From: Eremophila alpestris peregrina
Lineage: Eukaryota; Chordata; Aves; Passeriformes; Alaudidae
NCBI GenBank assembly: GCA_009792885.1
Contig: WMCF01000014.1
Coordinates: 13,645,315 to 13,709,314 of the forward strand
Length of the DNA: 64,000 bases
Reading direction: 5' to 3'
Positions within the stretch are counted from its first letter, which is position 1. Every line of letters starts with the position of its first letter. The notes under the pieces are model-generated. The model made no database searches. It had not been told where the DNA came from and saw only the letters and a program-made list of their open reading frames with translations. The translations under genes and the position numbers were made by a program. Shown here piece by piece: positions 49,201-62,412 of this stretch.

Positions 49201-52200
49201 TTGTGCATCAGGCACCAGGCTGGCATGCTGAAAGGTGATTCATTCCTCTTAGCATGGCACTAGAAGTGCCTGTCTCTCTCCATGCTTAATATAGAAGCAT
49301 CTGGGTCAGCGAACTTGTGAATGGTTAAAGGCAGCAAAGCTGAACCCCTCCCTCAGCTCTGCAGCTTGGACCAGCCATGGATACAAACCAGCTGTGTAAA
49401 AACCATTACTGCACACCAGGAAATCTGTGACACCTTGGGTCTCACAGGCAGAACCATTTCACTCACCCACTTTACTAAGTGAAAGTAAGAAGGATAATTA
49501 AAGGAGCATCAGGACCTGGCAGGAGCACAGGCACAGCAGCCAAGGCATGAGCAGCTCCAAGGGGAAGCACACAGACAGCCTGGAGACAGCAGGACCTTTG
49601 GAAGCTGAATGGCCAGCAAACCACCAGAGAAACCTGCATGGCAACACTCCTCTCTCCTGCACCTGTGTGTTGCAGAGGTGATGGATGCCTCACACCCATG
49701 GCAGCAGGATTCAACTCCACCCTCCAAGGCTGTGTCCCAAATGCAGAAAATTAATTAGAAGTAGGTTATGTTGCAAGACATCAGAGCCTACTTGGAAAAA
49801 TTTTCTTGACACTTCAAGCAATCTCTGAAATGATTGCCTCACAGTCTTAAGGGAGAACTCACAGTGATAGAAGTAAGGAAAAAAAGAATTTCTGCTGAGT
49901 TTTCCTCCCAAAACAAAGGAAAATCTGGATAAAAAGCAAGTGGTTATAGTCATTTAATAAAATGTCCATGAAAAAAACAAATAAGCACACAGATTCTTTA
50001 GCATGCATTACACTGTAGGTAAGTTTAAAATGTTCACCTTGTTTTCTTGGTTTTTTTAAAATCTGAGAAATGTGAAAGAAATTGCCATGTTGTACAGGAA
50101 AGGCCTAAGTATGGGGTTTTCCTTACGATATATTTCTAAAATAAGCACAAAAATAAAACATTGAAAATGGCTATATTGTTAATTTCTCAGCTAAAAGGAA
50201 GACTTACACAGAGTCAGACAATATCAACTGAACAGGATCCAAATGCTGATCCTGGTATAGAAGAAACTTTTAGTTCAAGACACAGCATCTGGGAAAATAG
50301 ATTCTGCCTTCATATCTGCTATGTATTCATTATAATCCACAAAATCAAATGGGATGGTAAATTTGACCCTAGTATATGGAAATTGTGAGTTTTTATCCCT
50401 TCCGAAAGGATTTTAAAATTCTAAAAAGAGCTTAACAAACATCAAGCAGTAGCTTAAACATTGTTATAAAATTGTTTCCTTATTATTTTGAGAAGCACAA
50501 TGTCATGAAGAATTTTTGGTCAGTTGGTTAGTTTTTAGACAGTTATTTCCAGACACATTCTATAAGTGTTCATAGTAGCTGTGTACCTCTGTGGTCAGCC
50601 TCTCATTCCTTTGCTAAAAGATGCTTTAACATAGATACTTTTTATTGATAAATAAAAAAAGTGGTTGGTACACTGGAATGGAAAAACAATACAGTACTAC
50701 TTAGATTAACCTTTTCTTTTATGTCCACAAGGCATTTTATCCTCCTTTCAATCACCAAGTTTTCCAATTTTTGATTGCTTTTAATTTTCACAGTTATTAG
50801 ACTGAAAAGTGCAGAATTCACTATTTTAACAGTGGAAAAAAATCTCTCCTAATTGCATATTGTAAATATAATTTCATTCCCCAAAATTATCTTTTACAGA
50901 GTGTGATTCACACATGAGACCCCAAATTATTCTTTCCATTCTAAATATCAACTACAATGCAATACAGGAATTCAATAGCTGTGTATATTTTTAAGCACCA
51001 AATTTTAATTCTTTTTTTTGGTATTAATTTCAAAATCAAAACTAGATGGCTCTCTCTTTTTCATTCCTTCTCTTTTTAAATCCCTCTGATAATGCCAGCC
51101 TATCTTTATGAATCTTCAAGATGGACAACAGGAATATGCAAACAGAACAACTAGTGACTGAGGACCACTGACACTCTATGTATTTCCTCAGCTCATGGTA
51201 AATTTTCATACCACCCCACCCCTGACAAATTAGGGAGCAGCAACAGACAAGCTCTGTGAGAGTTGCTATCTTTTTGCTCCCTGAAGTTAAAATGCATACC
51301 AAGAGTATAATTCAAGCTGTCAAAAGCAAGATCTTTTCAAGATATTTCAGACTTGGACACATTTATCGACAATTTTGTACAAAATGCCCAATTATTAGTA
51401 CCAAGTTTGTCTTTCCACAGAAAAACCTACATTGTGCATGACCAGTATCAGTATTTAATAAGTTCATCTGGGACCTGCTTTTAAGAAAACCAAGAAGAGA
51501 AAGGCACCTGATTTCAACAGTACAAGATTCAATCCCCAAACCCCTAAATCATATAACCCAGATATAAATGTAATCTCTGCCCTGAGTTCTTGTGAGTGAG
51601 AGTTCTTGTGGATTGTTGGCCTTACACCTGTAATAACACACTCATGAAATATAGTATTTATTTTAATGGTAGTTATGCAGCTGAATATATAGGTTACATA
51701 ACTTCAGAATCAATACTTGAACAGTTATTTATTCCAGTCTATGTATATTTTGCCACCTTTATGCTAAGCAGCAGGTGATAGTAGTATTAATATTAGTAGA
51801 GAGTACTATTAAATGCACAGAAAAATTCTATCAAGTCTATAAAACTGAAAAATGTATGATCTAACATCCTAAGCCACCATCATTCTATATGTCATAAACC
51901 TTACATTTCCTTAAAAAAATCCCCAAAACACCAAAAAACAACCCCAAACATACAAAAAAATTCCAACCAAAACAACTAATAAAGAAATCCAATCAAACTT
52001 TCTCTATTTTTAATGTTCTTATTGAATTTTGTCTGTTTTATCACATAGTCCCACTAAACTGACCAAAACTTCCAAAGAATATATTAGCTGATTGAAACTC
52101 TGTCATGAATTAGCTAAATAAACATCTGTGAGTTGTCTTTTATCAATCACTGCTTGTTCCCCTTTCTCTTCTATGTTTGCTCAATGCTAATAATTTAATC

Positions 52201-52480
52201 ATGAAGACAACCTATTTATAGGAAATGGAAGAGATATGTGTTTCCACAGCATCTAATTAAATAAAACTTAACACCTTTTTTTATTATTCTTTTCTGTAAC
52301 ATTTACAATGAAATGTGTTCTTTTGCTCAGCATTTCTTTTTCATAGATCTGTTGTAAACCCTTTCTCAGACTTGATTAACTAAGACATGGAATGACAAAT
52401 CATTAACACTATCACTACTACTAATGCTACTTTCATTGTCTTAATGGATTGAATGAATACCTAGCAATTTCAGAACTTAC
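46201..52480. other. AT-rich non-coding stretch
   Basis: No gene is recognised. The segment 46250-46480 has an enhancer-like texture (CATCAATTCC, CAATTATGC, TTAATATCTAAG, GGTTATTATT), but less markedly than 42700-43090. A CACTGTAG|GTAAGT donor-like sequence at 50019 on the plus strand has no adequate acceptor. An A/C-rich low-complexity tract lies at 51911-51977. Confidence 0.5.
51911..51977. repeat. A/C-rich low-complexity tract
   Basis: Runs of A are broken by CC or CCCC in an irregular pattern, nearly free of G. It is simple-sequence DNA without an adjoining element. Confidence 0.8.
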
Positions 52481-52537
52481 CTCAAATCTCCAAATCTTGT
52501 GAAAGCAGCTGCTGTGGAGAACTTGGATTCTTTGGGC
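52481..52537 (-). other. candidate 57-nt internal exon
   Basis: On the minus strand a long pyrimidine-rich tract (complement of 52544-52580, dominated by T with few purines) ends CTTTTATTCTTTTAG. It is followed by 57 bases and then GAG|GTAAGTTCTG, a donor matching the consensus at every core position (intron side 52475-52480). Fifty-seven is a multiple of three, as in symmetric cassette exons. Two of the three frames are open across it; the third meets TGA in the last codon. None of the translations is one I recognise. Both splice sites are better than any other pair I found, but no neighbouring exon is visible, so it could be a small alternative exon in a huge intron-rich gene, a lncRNA exon, or chance. 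Confidence 0.35.
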
Positions 52538-55500
52538 CTAAAAGAATAAAAGGAGCAGAGAATAAAATAAAATCAAAAGACTAACAAGCTTTAAAGTTTT
52601 AAAAATAGTTGGGGAGAAGGTAAAAGGCAGTAAGACATAAAGACAAAGCAGTTTATATTCTTTCCAGACTGTTCTATTCATCATTACTGGTATCCCCTTA
52701 AAAACACTTAAATAAAGATTTTCTGATATTGGATTTCTTTGTGCACCACCAGAGTTAAAGGAGAATTGCTAATAATGAATATGAGACCTCAAAATTAACC
52801 TAATCAGACTGGAAAATATCTTAGTTCATTATTAAAATCTCAGGTGACAAAGAGGAGATTTACTAAAATTTTGCTCAATAGAAAAGCAAAAGTATATCAC
52901 AAACAACAGGAAACCTTAATTTTCATTTCAAGTACAATAGTGGATTTTTGTAGTATGTTTAGCCAATCAGAAAAGTCCTAATACTGAAAAAACAAACAAC
53001 CAAACAGTTGACCACAATTCCCTGCAACACCAAGAGTCTATGAGTGTGATAATAAAACATATTCCTACTAATATGTAAGTTCACAAGAAATAATAAACTC
53101 CAAAATCAATACTGGAATTTACATCTTTATCAGAATTAATATTACAAAGAGACTCCAAGTCTTTAATAGAATAAGAACGAAGACATCAGTATTTCCACAT
53201 CTGAAAAGTTATGGTCTGATTTGGGATTTTAATTTCTTCAGCTTACTGCCAATTAAAATTTCTCCAGCTTTCAAAAATTATTTGGAGATTAGATGAAGAG
53301 GCAACATGACCAGCACGTATTTTACTTTTAGCTCCAAGGCCATCCACAGCTGTCAAAAACATCTTAGAAGGAAGGAACATATATGGAATGGAGTGGTCAC
53401 ACCAGCAGCTGCTAACAGTGCCAACTCAAACTTTAATTTGTTCCCATGGGCTGACCAGCCAAGTCAAACTGAAAATACCCTCCAAACACAGGTTAAGAGA
53501 TGATTCATGCAGGGGAGAGTTAGAAAGGATTTATATATATGCAGAAAGGGCCAGCAGCAGTCATTGACTCAGACGTGCCTATGTGACTGCTACCTGAGGT
53601 GCAGCCTAAGTGATCTGAAGAAGTAGTTTCAGTTTAAGAGCAGAGCCTAATAAAGACAAGTGTCTGGCAAGTTAGGAAAACCCAGTGCAATGGGATTTTT
53701 CTCTTTCTCCAGCCACTGCAGGCAAGTGAATGTCAGCAGAGTGCACACCAGTTGCCTGAAGCTCTTGCATTCAAACTTTTTGTGCTGAAATGTCAAACAG
53801 GATCTTTGCCACTGGCATAAACATTTTAGAGAAGCTTCAGGGAGTATACTACAGTGCTTACATCTCTGCTAGTTCTCATCTTGCAGCACAGGAAAGATCC
53901 CTCAGAAACAAACACAGACTGTGACTTGTAGCAAAGACTAGGATTTCAGCTGTGAGCAGATGAGGTTTGGGAAGGAGGGGAAGAAAGTCAATGTTTGAGA
54001 AATTACAGAAAGGTCAGTCAGATGCTTACCTTACACATGCAGTTCTTTCAAAACAAACTGATGCCACATGGCACTCTTATATATATAAATAACAATATTC
54101 CCTCAGCATTTACAGTCTCATATCCAAAGTTCCCAAGGAGTAACAGAAGTCAGATGTGTGGAGAAGGGTGTGACACCAAGGCCCAACTCAGTGTTAAAGA
54201 AAGAACTACTTCTCTTTGTCTCTCTTTCTGCTGATCAGGGTGGTGATCACATTAAATGGCAGAAGACAGCAAAAGGGAACTCCAGGCAAATCCTGTTTCA
54301 TAGTTTCATGGCCTATGTGAGATACTGCTCCCCAAGAAAGCTTTCTTTAAAGAATCAGTGCTCCCCCTCCCAACCAACTCCAGTAAACTTTGAGGCACTT
54401 TACAATGCCTCCTGAAACCTTTGCAGAAGATACAGATTCCCACAAGTGTGGACAATTAGAAACTACCAAAGTAATAAATGAACATCCAATACTCATAACC
54501 AAGAGCACAGCAAAGGGAAAATACTGCAGTAATGATCTCTACTTTTTCCCACAAGGTGAGGTAGTCTTTGATTTAAAAATACTGTGATGTGCAGCTTTGT
54601 ACTGAGACTCAATTCCCACTCCAGCACTCTTCTTAGACAAGCTTTACCAAGAGGACAAGAGATTACAAATATGCAAGCACATGTCTAGAAGGCAGTGTGA
54701 TGTCCTGAAAAGATAGCCAGCCTTGATACTTTTCCACCCCTTGTAAAGAATGTACATAACTGTGGTAGGATTGCTGAGAGTTGTGAGTAGATGGGGCTAT
54801 ATATAAAGCTAATATAAGTTGTGCTTTCACAATTTGAATTAAGTAGAGTGCACAATGTGGCTAATTGCATTTATTCTTCCCTTTATACTCACATACAATT
54901 TCATTTCATCTTAAGAGCTGTGTTGGAAAAATGCAGAGACTATGCTAGTTTATATTTTGTTGGCATTTATTTTATGAACTGCATTCTCAGACTACATTTT
55001 ACTGCTGTCAATAACCACAAAACCCTAGAGAGAAGCTGCACAGATTTTTTTTTTTCTTATTTCAGTCTATTGTGGCATTGTAACAAAAAGTATTATAATG
55101 GACAAACATTGCTTCTCCATTTAAGGCTTTGTACAATTGTTGCACAGCGAATGACACCCAAATAAATTCCTTTTCCCCCCTTTAATTCTGGCAGATAAAA
55201 CAGACTGAGACATTGCTAGACAACTACTAGACTAAAGTAATTAAACAGAGTAATGTGCAAACAGCATTTTAGAGTCAGCAATTAGATCACTCAAATTAGA
55301 TGTTTTATTTGCCCAAACATGTCTGTAAATCTCATCGAACAAAAGGCTTCATTTACAAATCGTACAGCACCAGACTTTCAAAGCACAGTGCTAAAGCACT
55401 GCACACCACTGCCTGTAGTCAGTGCCCAAAGAGATCCATCACATTGTACGTGGGCAAGACTTGGAAACACCCCAGAGACAGCCCAGCTCCTGCATTTCCA

Positions 55501-56754
55501 GTGGGCATTCCAACGGTGTGTACAGGCTGTCTCTCTGACTGGATGACTACAGAGATCTGAGGGAGGAAAATAGAACCCTCAGAAGTACAGGATGATCAGA
55601 TCAAATGTGTTTATTCATCTTTTGAAGCCTGTCTGAATTTTAAATTAGTCTAGTGTTTCTGAAACATTCCTGTTCATGGCCTTGAAAGCTGAAGTCTTCA
55701 AGCCTGGTCAGAGGCAACACAGAGAAAAAGCAATGTCCACAATGTGTTTTCTTAATTTTGTGGTTGTTGTTGTGATATATTTGAGAGAACAGCATCATCA
55801 TAAAAATAACATTCCACTGCCTGCTCAGCTTCAGATCTCCTGCAGTGTACTAAAAAGAGGAAAACTGATATTCCCATGAGTCCTCTCTGTAGTCCAGGTC
55901 CACTTATTATCTAAAAAATTATGTAAGTCAATCCACTGAGCAACACACAAACCTTATAAAAACTGGCACATGACAGACTATAACGTCCATTGTTTAACAC
56001 TGAAAAACCCACACAATTAAATTGTCTGTACAGCAGTACAGGAGGCATGTCTTTTATATTCCACATGCCTTCAAAGACCCACGATCTTTGTTTCTCTTTC
56101 TCTCTCCTCAAGTTAAATCTTAAGGGATATATTTTTGTCATTATGCTCTCTGTGGAGGAATGGCCACTTTCCACAGAAAGCCAAACAATTATCTGAGATA
56201 TCACATAAAAACTCTTCGACAATGCAATAGGAGCAACACACGCCCTGTATCTTAGATAAGTAATCATTTCTTTGATTAAATAATGTTGAAATCCATTCAG
56301 ATATATTTTAAGTGGTTTATACTAATGCTCACATTAACTACCCAACACACTGTCCATGTAAAACCAACTGAACCTGTGTATTGGTTTAAACACAAGTACC
56401 CAACCAAATAAAAGAGCACAATCAATTCAGAGACAGACTATTGCAGTCCACCACAAAACAATTGAAAAAAGTAAATTCTTTGTTGGCCACAAATTTTTTT
56501 ATGAAACATCGTAAGAGCATTGTTAAGCCAATTGTAATATTGCGCTATTTACAATTTAACTCCATTTTCTCCTGATGCCCCCAAACTGAAAATGTTCCAC
56601 CTCTCCATAACTTTAGATAACGGATAAAGGCCCTGCCTGGATACATAAATCATGTCCATTCTCAGCTAGGTGTGGATTTCAGATACAAAAGTCCCATCCA
56701 AATCACTAGCAGTTTTCACACTGATTTCAGTGGGTTTGGAACTAGATGTTAAAA
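52538..56754. other. AT-rich non-coding stretch
   Basis: No gene is recognised. If 52481-52537 is a real minus-strand exon, this is its upstream intron; I found no convincing preceding exon here. Open frames such as 54821-55165 are unremarkable. Confidence 0.5.
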
Positions 56755-56803
56755 TCCTTTAAATTGTCTTTAAATCCTTTAAAATTTCTTTAAATTTAAA
56801 TTT
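56755..56803. repeat. imperfect (CTTTAAAT)n tandem tract
   Basis: Four to five degenerate copies of CTTTAAAT, with 1-2 base spacers, occur in 49 bases and end in TTTAAATTTAAATTT. It is a short AT-rich minisatellite-like tract. Confidence 0.65.
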
Positions 56804-57164
56804 ATTTTGAATGACCCAAGCTTGTAGGAACCACAGCAATGAAAACAGCAGGAATAAATAATGGGACCATTTATAAATAAGAGTGTTGGAATTGTCTATA
56901 GAAAGAAGTCTGCCTTTATTCCTTCTTTGCTGGGACAGATAATAGCACTTGGCAAAGTAAAGCTTCAAAGAACATCCTCTAGCAGAGAGAAAGGTTTTTT
57001 TTTGTGGAAATACTAAATATGGGAACACCATTCCTAAACCATAACACACACCCACTAATAAGATCAGGGGCTGTAACATCCTTGTCTATAACTAGCACAG
57101 TCCCAGGTTACTGTGATAGTACACTTTATTCAGTATTCCCATCAAATGATTCTTATATCTCCCA

Positions 57165-57554
57165 GTGGCTGGCAAATGGGAGGTAGATTCCCTTTTCTCA
57201 AGGAAAAGAAACCCACTCACTGGAATCACCAGAGAACTCACAAAAGACTGTCAGAAAGGAGAAGCTAAACTGAAGGCAATGGCAGCAAAACCAAAGGAGA
57301 AATCACGGATCCATCCAGGTCCCAGGAGTTGCCCAGAGTCCTGGGGCCACAGGAGGCCCTGTGGACCCTCCAAGGTGCTCCTTGGTAAAGGGAGCTGCTG
57401 CTCTTTCTGTGGCACAGATTTGCCAGTTACTCTGGCACAAAACACAGCTGACCTTCGCTGGTGTTTCCCTCTCCCTGCAACACGTTTGCTCATGAGAGGC
57501 ACTGCAAGTGGCCTGATGGTGAGTACATCTGGCCTCTCCAGAACGAGAACCTAG
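57165..57554 (+). other. unrecognised 129-codon open frame with donor-like site
   Basis: The plus frame is open for about 129 codons in a locally GC-richer patch. An ATG|GTGAGT donor-like site is at 57520-57525, and a fair acceptor (GCTGCTCTTTCTGTGGCACAG) lies about 100 bases before it, which would define an exon near 57419-57519. The minus strand is also open in two frames over the same bases, and the protein shows no recognisable domain. It is more likely chance in a GC-richer patch than a gene. Confidence 0.15.
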
Positions 57555-58609
57555 AAAAGAAAACTCTGAAATATGTGACACATGCTCCCAAGTAACCACC
57601 TTCTCCAGGCTGGTGCAAGAATGTCAATATAACCTCAGCTATATGGGCAGTCAGACTACAGACTGCAAACATTGTATTGCAGCCCTTGATCCACAGAGTT
57701 TTCCATCTCATGCCATGGGCCTGTACTCAAAGACCAGCATCAATTTAGCATTCAGCAATCAGCAAAATATAAAGAACTTTCCCCTCTTTTCTTGTATACA
57801 TGTGCTCTTTGTTTACTTTTGCTGTCATATGAATGTCATTAGAGTGAGGGGGGGAAGTGAGAAAAAAGGAGATTGAAGGCATTATTGCATATTATTATCA
57901 CTTACTATATTACCTTGCCACTGATGCTTCCATTTCAGATTTAAGTAAAGAAAATCAAAACAGCTGATAAAAACAAGCCAAAGCTATTGGAGTGTGATGA
58001 AAGCAAAGGAAGATTATTAATGTGTTGCAGGTACAGGAGAGAGATGCAATTATAAGATTCAAGGGAAATAAGGCAGACACAAACATCTGCTGTGAAAGTC
58101 TAATCCTTTGAAATTAATTCATTTACTAAATACTCCTATCTTTTGAAGTTTAAGATTCCCAGCAAATATCACTGCTTGTCAGAAAAGCTTTGACAGAACA
58201 CACTTTGAAATACTCATCATCCTACTCCAAGGATAAAGTAGGGATTAGAAAGAATATGTTTTCTTTTTACTTTTTTTTTAAGGTAGCTATATGCACTAAG
58301 AGCATTATTATTCTTTTAAGGGCACATTTTAAGGAAATAAAAAAGAGTTGTGAGGTTATTTTGTTTCTTTCTTTTTTTCTCTCTGTTTACAAAAGAGCTC
58401 TATGATCTTGACCACTAAAGTGCACTGTGCTGTTCACACTGTATAAAACATCTACACTGGGTCTCCTTCCAAATGAGAAAGATCAAATAGCCCTTCAAGT
58501 GAATGAGAAAAATCAACAATATCTGCAAAAAATACTGACATGCAAAAATTAACAGGTATGCCAGAAGATGGGAAGGTAAAGTAGCAAAGAGGGCAGATGA
58601 TCCAGGGCC
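57555..58609. other. AT-rich non-coding stretch
   Basis: No gene is recognised. The part at 57990-58140 has GATTATTAATG, GCAATTATAAG and GAAATTAATTCATTTAC in non-repetitive context, an enhancer-like texture similar to but weaker than 42700-43090. Confidence 0.45.
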
Positions 58610-58629
58610 TGACTATAGACTCCTGTCTG

Positions 58630-58705
58630 ACATGTGGAATCCCCATCCCTGGGGAGCTTTATGAACTGGTTAGTGAGGAATGGGCTAGACAGGTGTCTGA
58701 AACAC
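58630..58705 (+). mobile_element. CR1 fragment (ORF2 C-terminus/3' UTR region)
   Basis: GTGGAATCCCCATCCCTGGGGAGCTTT, then GAACTGGTTAG and TAGACAGGTGTCTG, follow the CR1 order GTGGAATCYCCATCCYTGGAGGTnTT...AACnGGTTAGACA...TCTG, with an insertion of about a dozen bases in the middle. Surrounding bases do not extend the match clearly. It is an old truncated copy from a different, more diverged CR1 group than the one at 34231-34624. Confidence 0.5.
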
Positions 58706-61645
58706 ATCCAGGTTGGCTTGTCTCTGATTAATATCTCTTGTTTGCATTACAGCAGACTGAGCCAGGAATGAGGACCCCCTCCCCCAGCCACTGCACACAC
58801 AAACCTTTATTTCAATAAGTTTAGAAAGGCTGGAGACCACTCACAACAAGCATATGATTTATTTTAAATGCTAAGGTTCCATGAACCTCAGCAGTAAGGC
58901 TTGATCACCATTCAGCTTGCTTTTAGGTCTTTCCTTCCCCATGTCTGATCAAGCAGGACCTACCCAATTTAGCCTAAATGCCATGAAAGTGGAGAGCAGC
59001 AAGCAGGAGATGGGGCACTGACTGCTACCCAGCCTGAGACATTCACAGGAGGATCAGTGAGCCCCAGCTGCCACGGGCTGTGGAGACAACAGCCCCTCAG
59101 CCTCACCTAAAGCCTAGCAAGCTTCTGTAAGGTGCTAGCACCTCCTGACCATGAATTCAAGAGCTGGTTTACAGCAACAGCATGCCCCCACACAGTATAC
59201 ATCAGCAGTGCTAGTCTCTACACAAGAAAAAGATTTACCTATGTGCTGTACAGTCCTCTGAATCAAGTATCATACCTCAAACTTCATTCAGTTTTAATCT
59301 GCTTCATAGCAGCAGCAAGAATTAACTTTGAATTTATGTCCTTACCACTCCAAAACAGACCCCACAATTCTCTCAGACAGGGAGCCATTTGGGATAATAT
59401 TCCTCTGCAAATCACAGAGAGTTCAAGAAGGTAAAAGGATATTTCCACAAAGCAAGCTTCAAAAACTACCCTGAATAAATACTGCAACATTGATATTTGC
59501 AAGTGATCCTGTCTAGATGACAAAACCAATGCATCACCAAACCCCTGTACAAGCAGCTCTTCAAGGGGCAAAAGCACTGCACACATGTACTTCTATGAAG
59601 CCGTATATGGTCCTCTAAAATCCAGCTCACAGGTGTGCACACCCCACCTCCCAGAGATCTTACTCCATTAAAGCAGGATGGATCAAATCAGAGGAGCCTG
59701 TCATCAAGGAAGCAAAGAGCTGCAAAGACTTCCTGTCAGATAGTAAGGAGGACAAGATGGTGACAAGTGTACCATCTGGCAATTTACTTCTCTTCCCAGG
59801 CTTTAGCACACAGCCCAGATTGAAAAGCTTCCAGGAAATCCTTCCTGCACCCACTGCCTCTCAGCCTCTGTGTTACTCTCCTCCTCAACACAAACAGGGC
59901 AACGTGCTGCTTCCTCAAGGAACAGAACCCACAGAATGATACACAGCTGTTGGTACCACTGCAGCACACACAGCACTGCCTGTCCCATCTCAGTTTAACT
60001 GTGTCATGCTGTGGCATCCTCTCCAGAGCCTGAGGCAGGCAGTTGGTGCTCTTGGAGGCTGCACAAAAAGCAGATCAGCAACAGTGTCATCCCACTGGAT
60101 TGCAGAAAGAAAAATCTGTTTTGTTCTGCATGCAGTCACTTTAGAAATCAGGGAGTTGTCACTCACACCTCAATATAAGTAAAAGGAGAGAGAACCAGGC
60201 TCCATTCAAACTGGAGACAAGGACTACAAACACTACACCTCAGCTTCCAGGTGAAGCCACAACCTGTAAACAGTTTAAATCAGCATTTGAAGATTCAGCT
60301 TGGCAGAATCCACACCTGGAGTCCTAGTGATTTCAAGTGTCTAAGCTCCATCTACTTAAAACCTCCACTCATATTAGAAAGCCAAGGGAATTGTTTCTGT
60401 TTGTGAAAGAAAGAGATCCATATAGTAGCATATCAAAATATATATTACAAGTCACATTAAAAGAGAAGTTTCTGGAACAGGTCACGATAGGTTTATTTAA
60501 AATGGTTTAAAATATAATAAGAAGTGAAGAACCCAGAAATCAAAACCAAACCAGGTAATGAATAGTCTATAATAACTCTCAAACGATCTTTATTCTGCAA
60601 AATTTTCAAAGTAGTTTACATTTTTAAAAAAGCTTCAGTGGCCAATAAGGGTTGATACTAACCAACTGCATTATACAGTCAGGAGCCCACTCACTCACTT
60701 ATGATACAAACAGAAAGCTAGTTCACGAGTTCAGCAGAACTCAAACATGCAAAAAAACATTTGCAGTGAAGCTTCCCTATTCCCCTATCTTTGTCACAAA
60801 TAATTAACTGTCCTTTTAATTAAGGCATCATTGCTCAGATATCAACTTCTCTTTTAAAATACTGTGAGAGAGAGGAGGAGTACCAACATTCTGACAAATT
60901 TGATGTGTTACACAATGGTGCGAGTTGTACAGGACTTGGATGATGTACACATCACAATATCAAGCCCAGTTCTATTCTGCTAGTTACATCAGATTAAATA
61001 CAGAGACTTGTTAGATTTCAGTGGTGTTTCTGCTGCTGTAAACATTAAAAAAAAACTGGAGGAGAGATAGTAAGGATATGTATTAAACCCAACATGAATT
61101 CAAGGAAAAATAGTTGGTGATAGCACTCAGAAAACCCAGCTGATTGCTTAACAAACAATTATATTTACAGGACAATAAATGCATTCAACCAGCTGAGTCA
61201 CATAATGACACTTTTTGATGGGCTTTAAGCTATGTCTTCAAAAAAAAACTTCATTAGGCTACTAAGATCCTTTCACATTATCTTCAACTGGAAGAGCAGC
61301 AATAAATCAGCTCGTTCATGATCCTGCTCTGATCCCTGACAACTGAAATTCTCAAATATATTTAATTAAAAAAAAAAAAAAGTAAGTACTTAACCAAATA
61401 CAAGCTTTTTCAGCTGCGGAATTACATCAGAGAATTAAGCTCCTTTGGAACAAAGCCATTCTTTTACCAAATTAGTAAAGAATATGGAATAAATTCAAAT
61501 TACAGGCCAATCTGAACTCACCTCCCTGTATAAAAAACACATTGCTCTATTTACATCCCAATTCAAATAAATCAGTAAAGGGAGGAATTTGCTTCAGTTT
61601 TACAATATAATATGCTAATCTCATTATATTTGATTTTTGACAGAT
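58706..61645. other. non-coding stretch
   Basis: No gene is recognised. A good acceptor-like tract ends near 58752 (CTCTTGTTTGCATTACAG) but no donor follows at exon distance. The segment 58950-60060 is slightly GC-richer, with overlapping open frames on both strands (for example 59284-59586 minus and 59784-60017 minus), none with recognisable content. From about 60400 it returns to AT-rich DNA. Confidence 0.45.
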
Positions 61646-61673
61646 TTCACTAAGTTTTGTTTAACTTAGTGAA
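61646..61673. repeat. perfect 11-bp-arm inverted repeat
   Basis: TTCACTAAGTT (61646-61656) and AACTTAGTGAA (61663-61673) are exact reverse complements around a six-base TTGTTT loop. An RNA from either strand would form a simple hairpin. It is too short for a microRNA precursor unless flanking pairing extends it, and I do not see that. Confidence 0.85.
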
Positions 61674-62395
61674 GCGACAGAAACTTCCTGCACAACTTCC
61701 ATAGAGATTCCTTAGTAATTTGCCCTCAGAATTATCTTAGATAAATAGAGGTACATTTATCCATACAGTACTTGCAGATTGTACATTTAGCCTAAGTGTA
61801 CTCTGTGCCAGGTACATATCATCTCAAATACAGAAGCCCCATGTCAGTGTTAGATCTCTGTTAGTGCAGCACTGTTCTCCAGCTATGTCCCTCTAGTTCC
61901 TAGCACTGTGTTACCAACATTTTAAAAAACATTAGGTTTGTTTTCTTTCATTAATTCTTTCATTTCCACTCTCTGCAGCTTCATGTGCCTTTCCCAGGGT
62001 CACTGAAATGGAAAGGCATTCTTCTGCCTTTTGACTTCTCTACCAAACTACATGGAGAGCACTAAACCTATGGGAATATTCTCTCATGTTCATCAGTTTG
62101 GACAGACCATGTGTTCTTTTCCATGTTTTTGTTTTATTTTGTTTTTTTAGAATCCCCAGACCATCTTCAGTAACATTAAGAGGTGGTATATGCCCTTAAA
62201 ATATAATTATGTTTGATTTTTGAACAGTCAGATGAATTATCTTCCCCACAATGGTATTGGTAGAGTTTATCTTGCTTTATGTATTCATTGAAGCATTTTT
62301 CCTGCTCATCTTTTCTAGTGTTCACTGTACACTGCCTTAGATGTAGAAAGGAGGTTTTTTGTTACCCTCATCTAAAAGAACCTTTGAGTAGTCTC

Positions 62396-62412
62396 TTGTT
62401 TGTTTGTTTGTT
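62396..62412. repeat. (TTTG)n microsatellite
   Basis: Four TTTG/TTGT units form a simple repeat. Confidence 0.8.
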
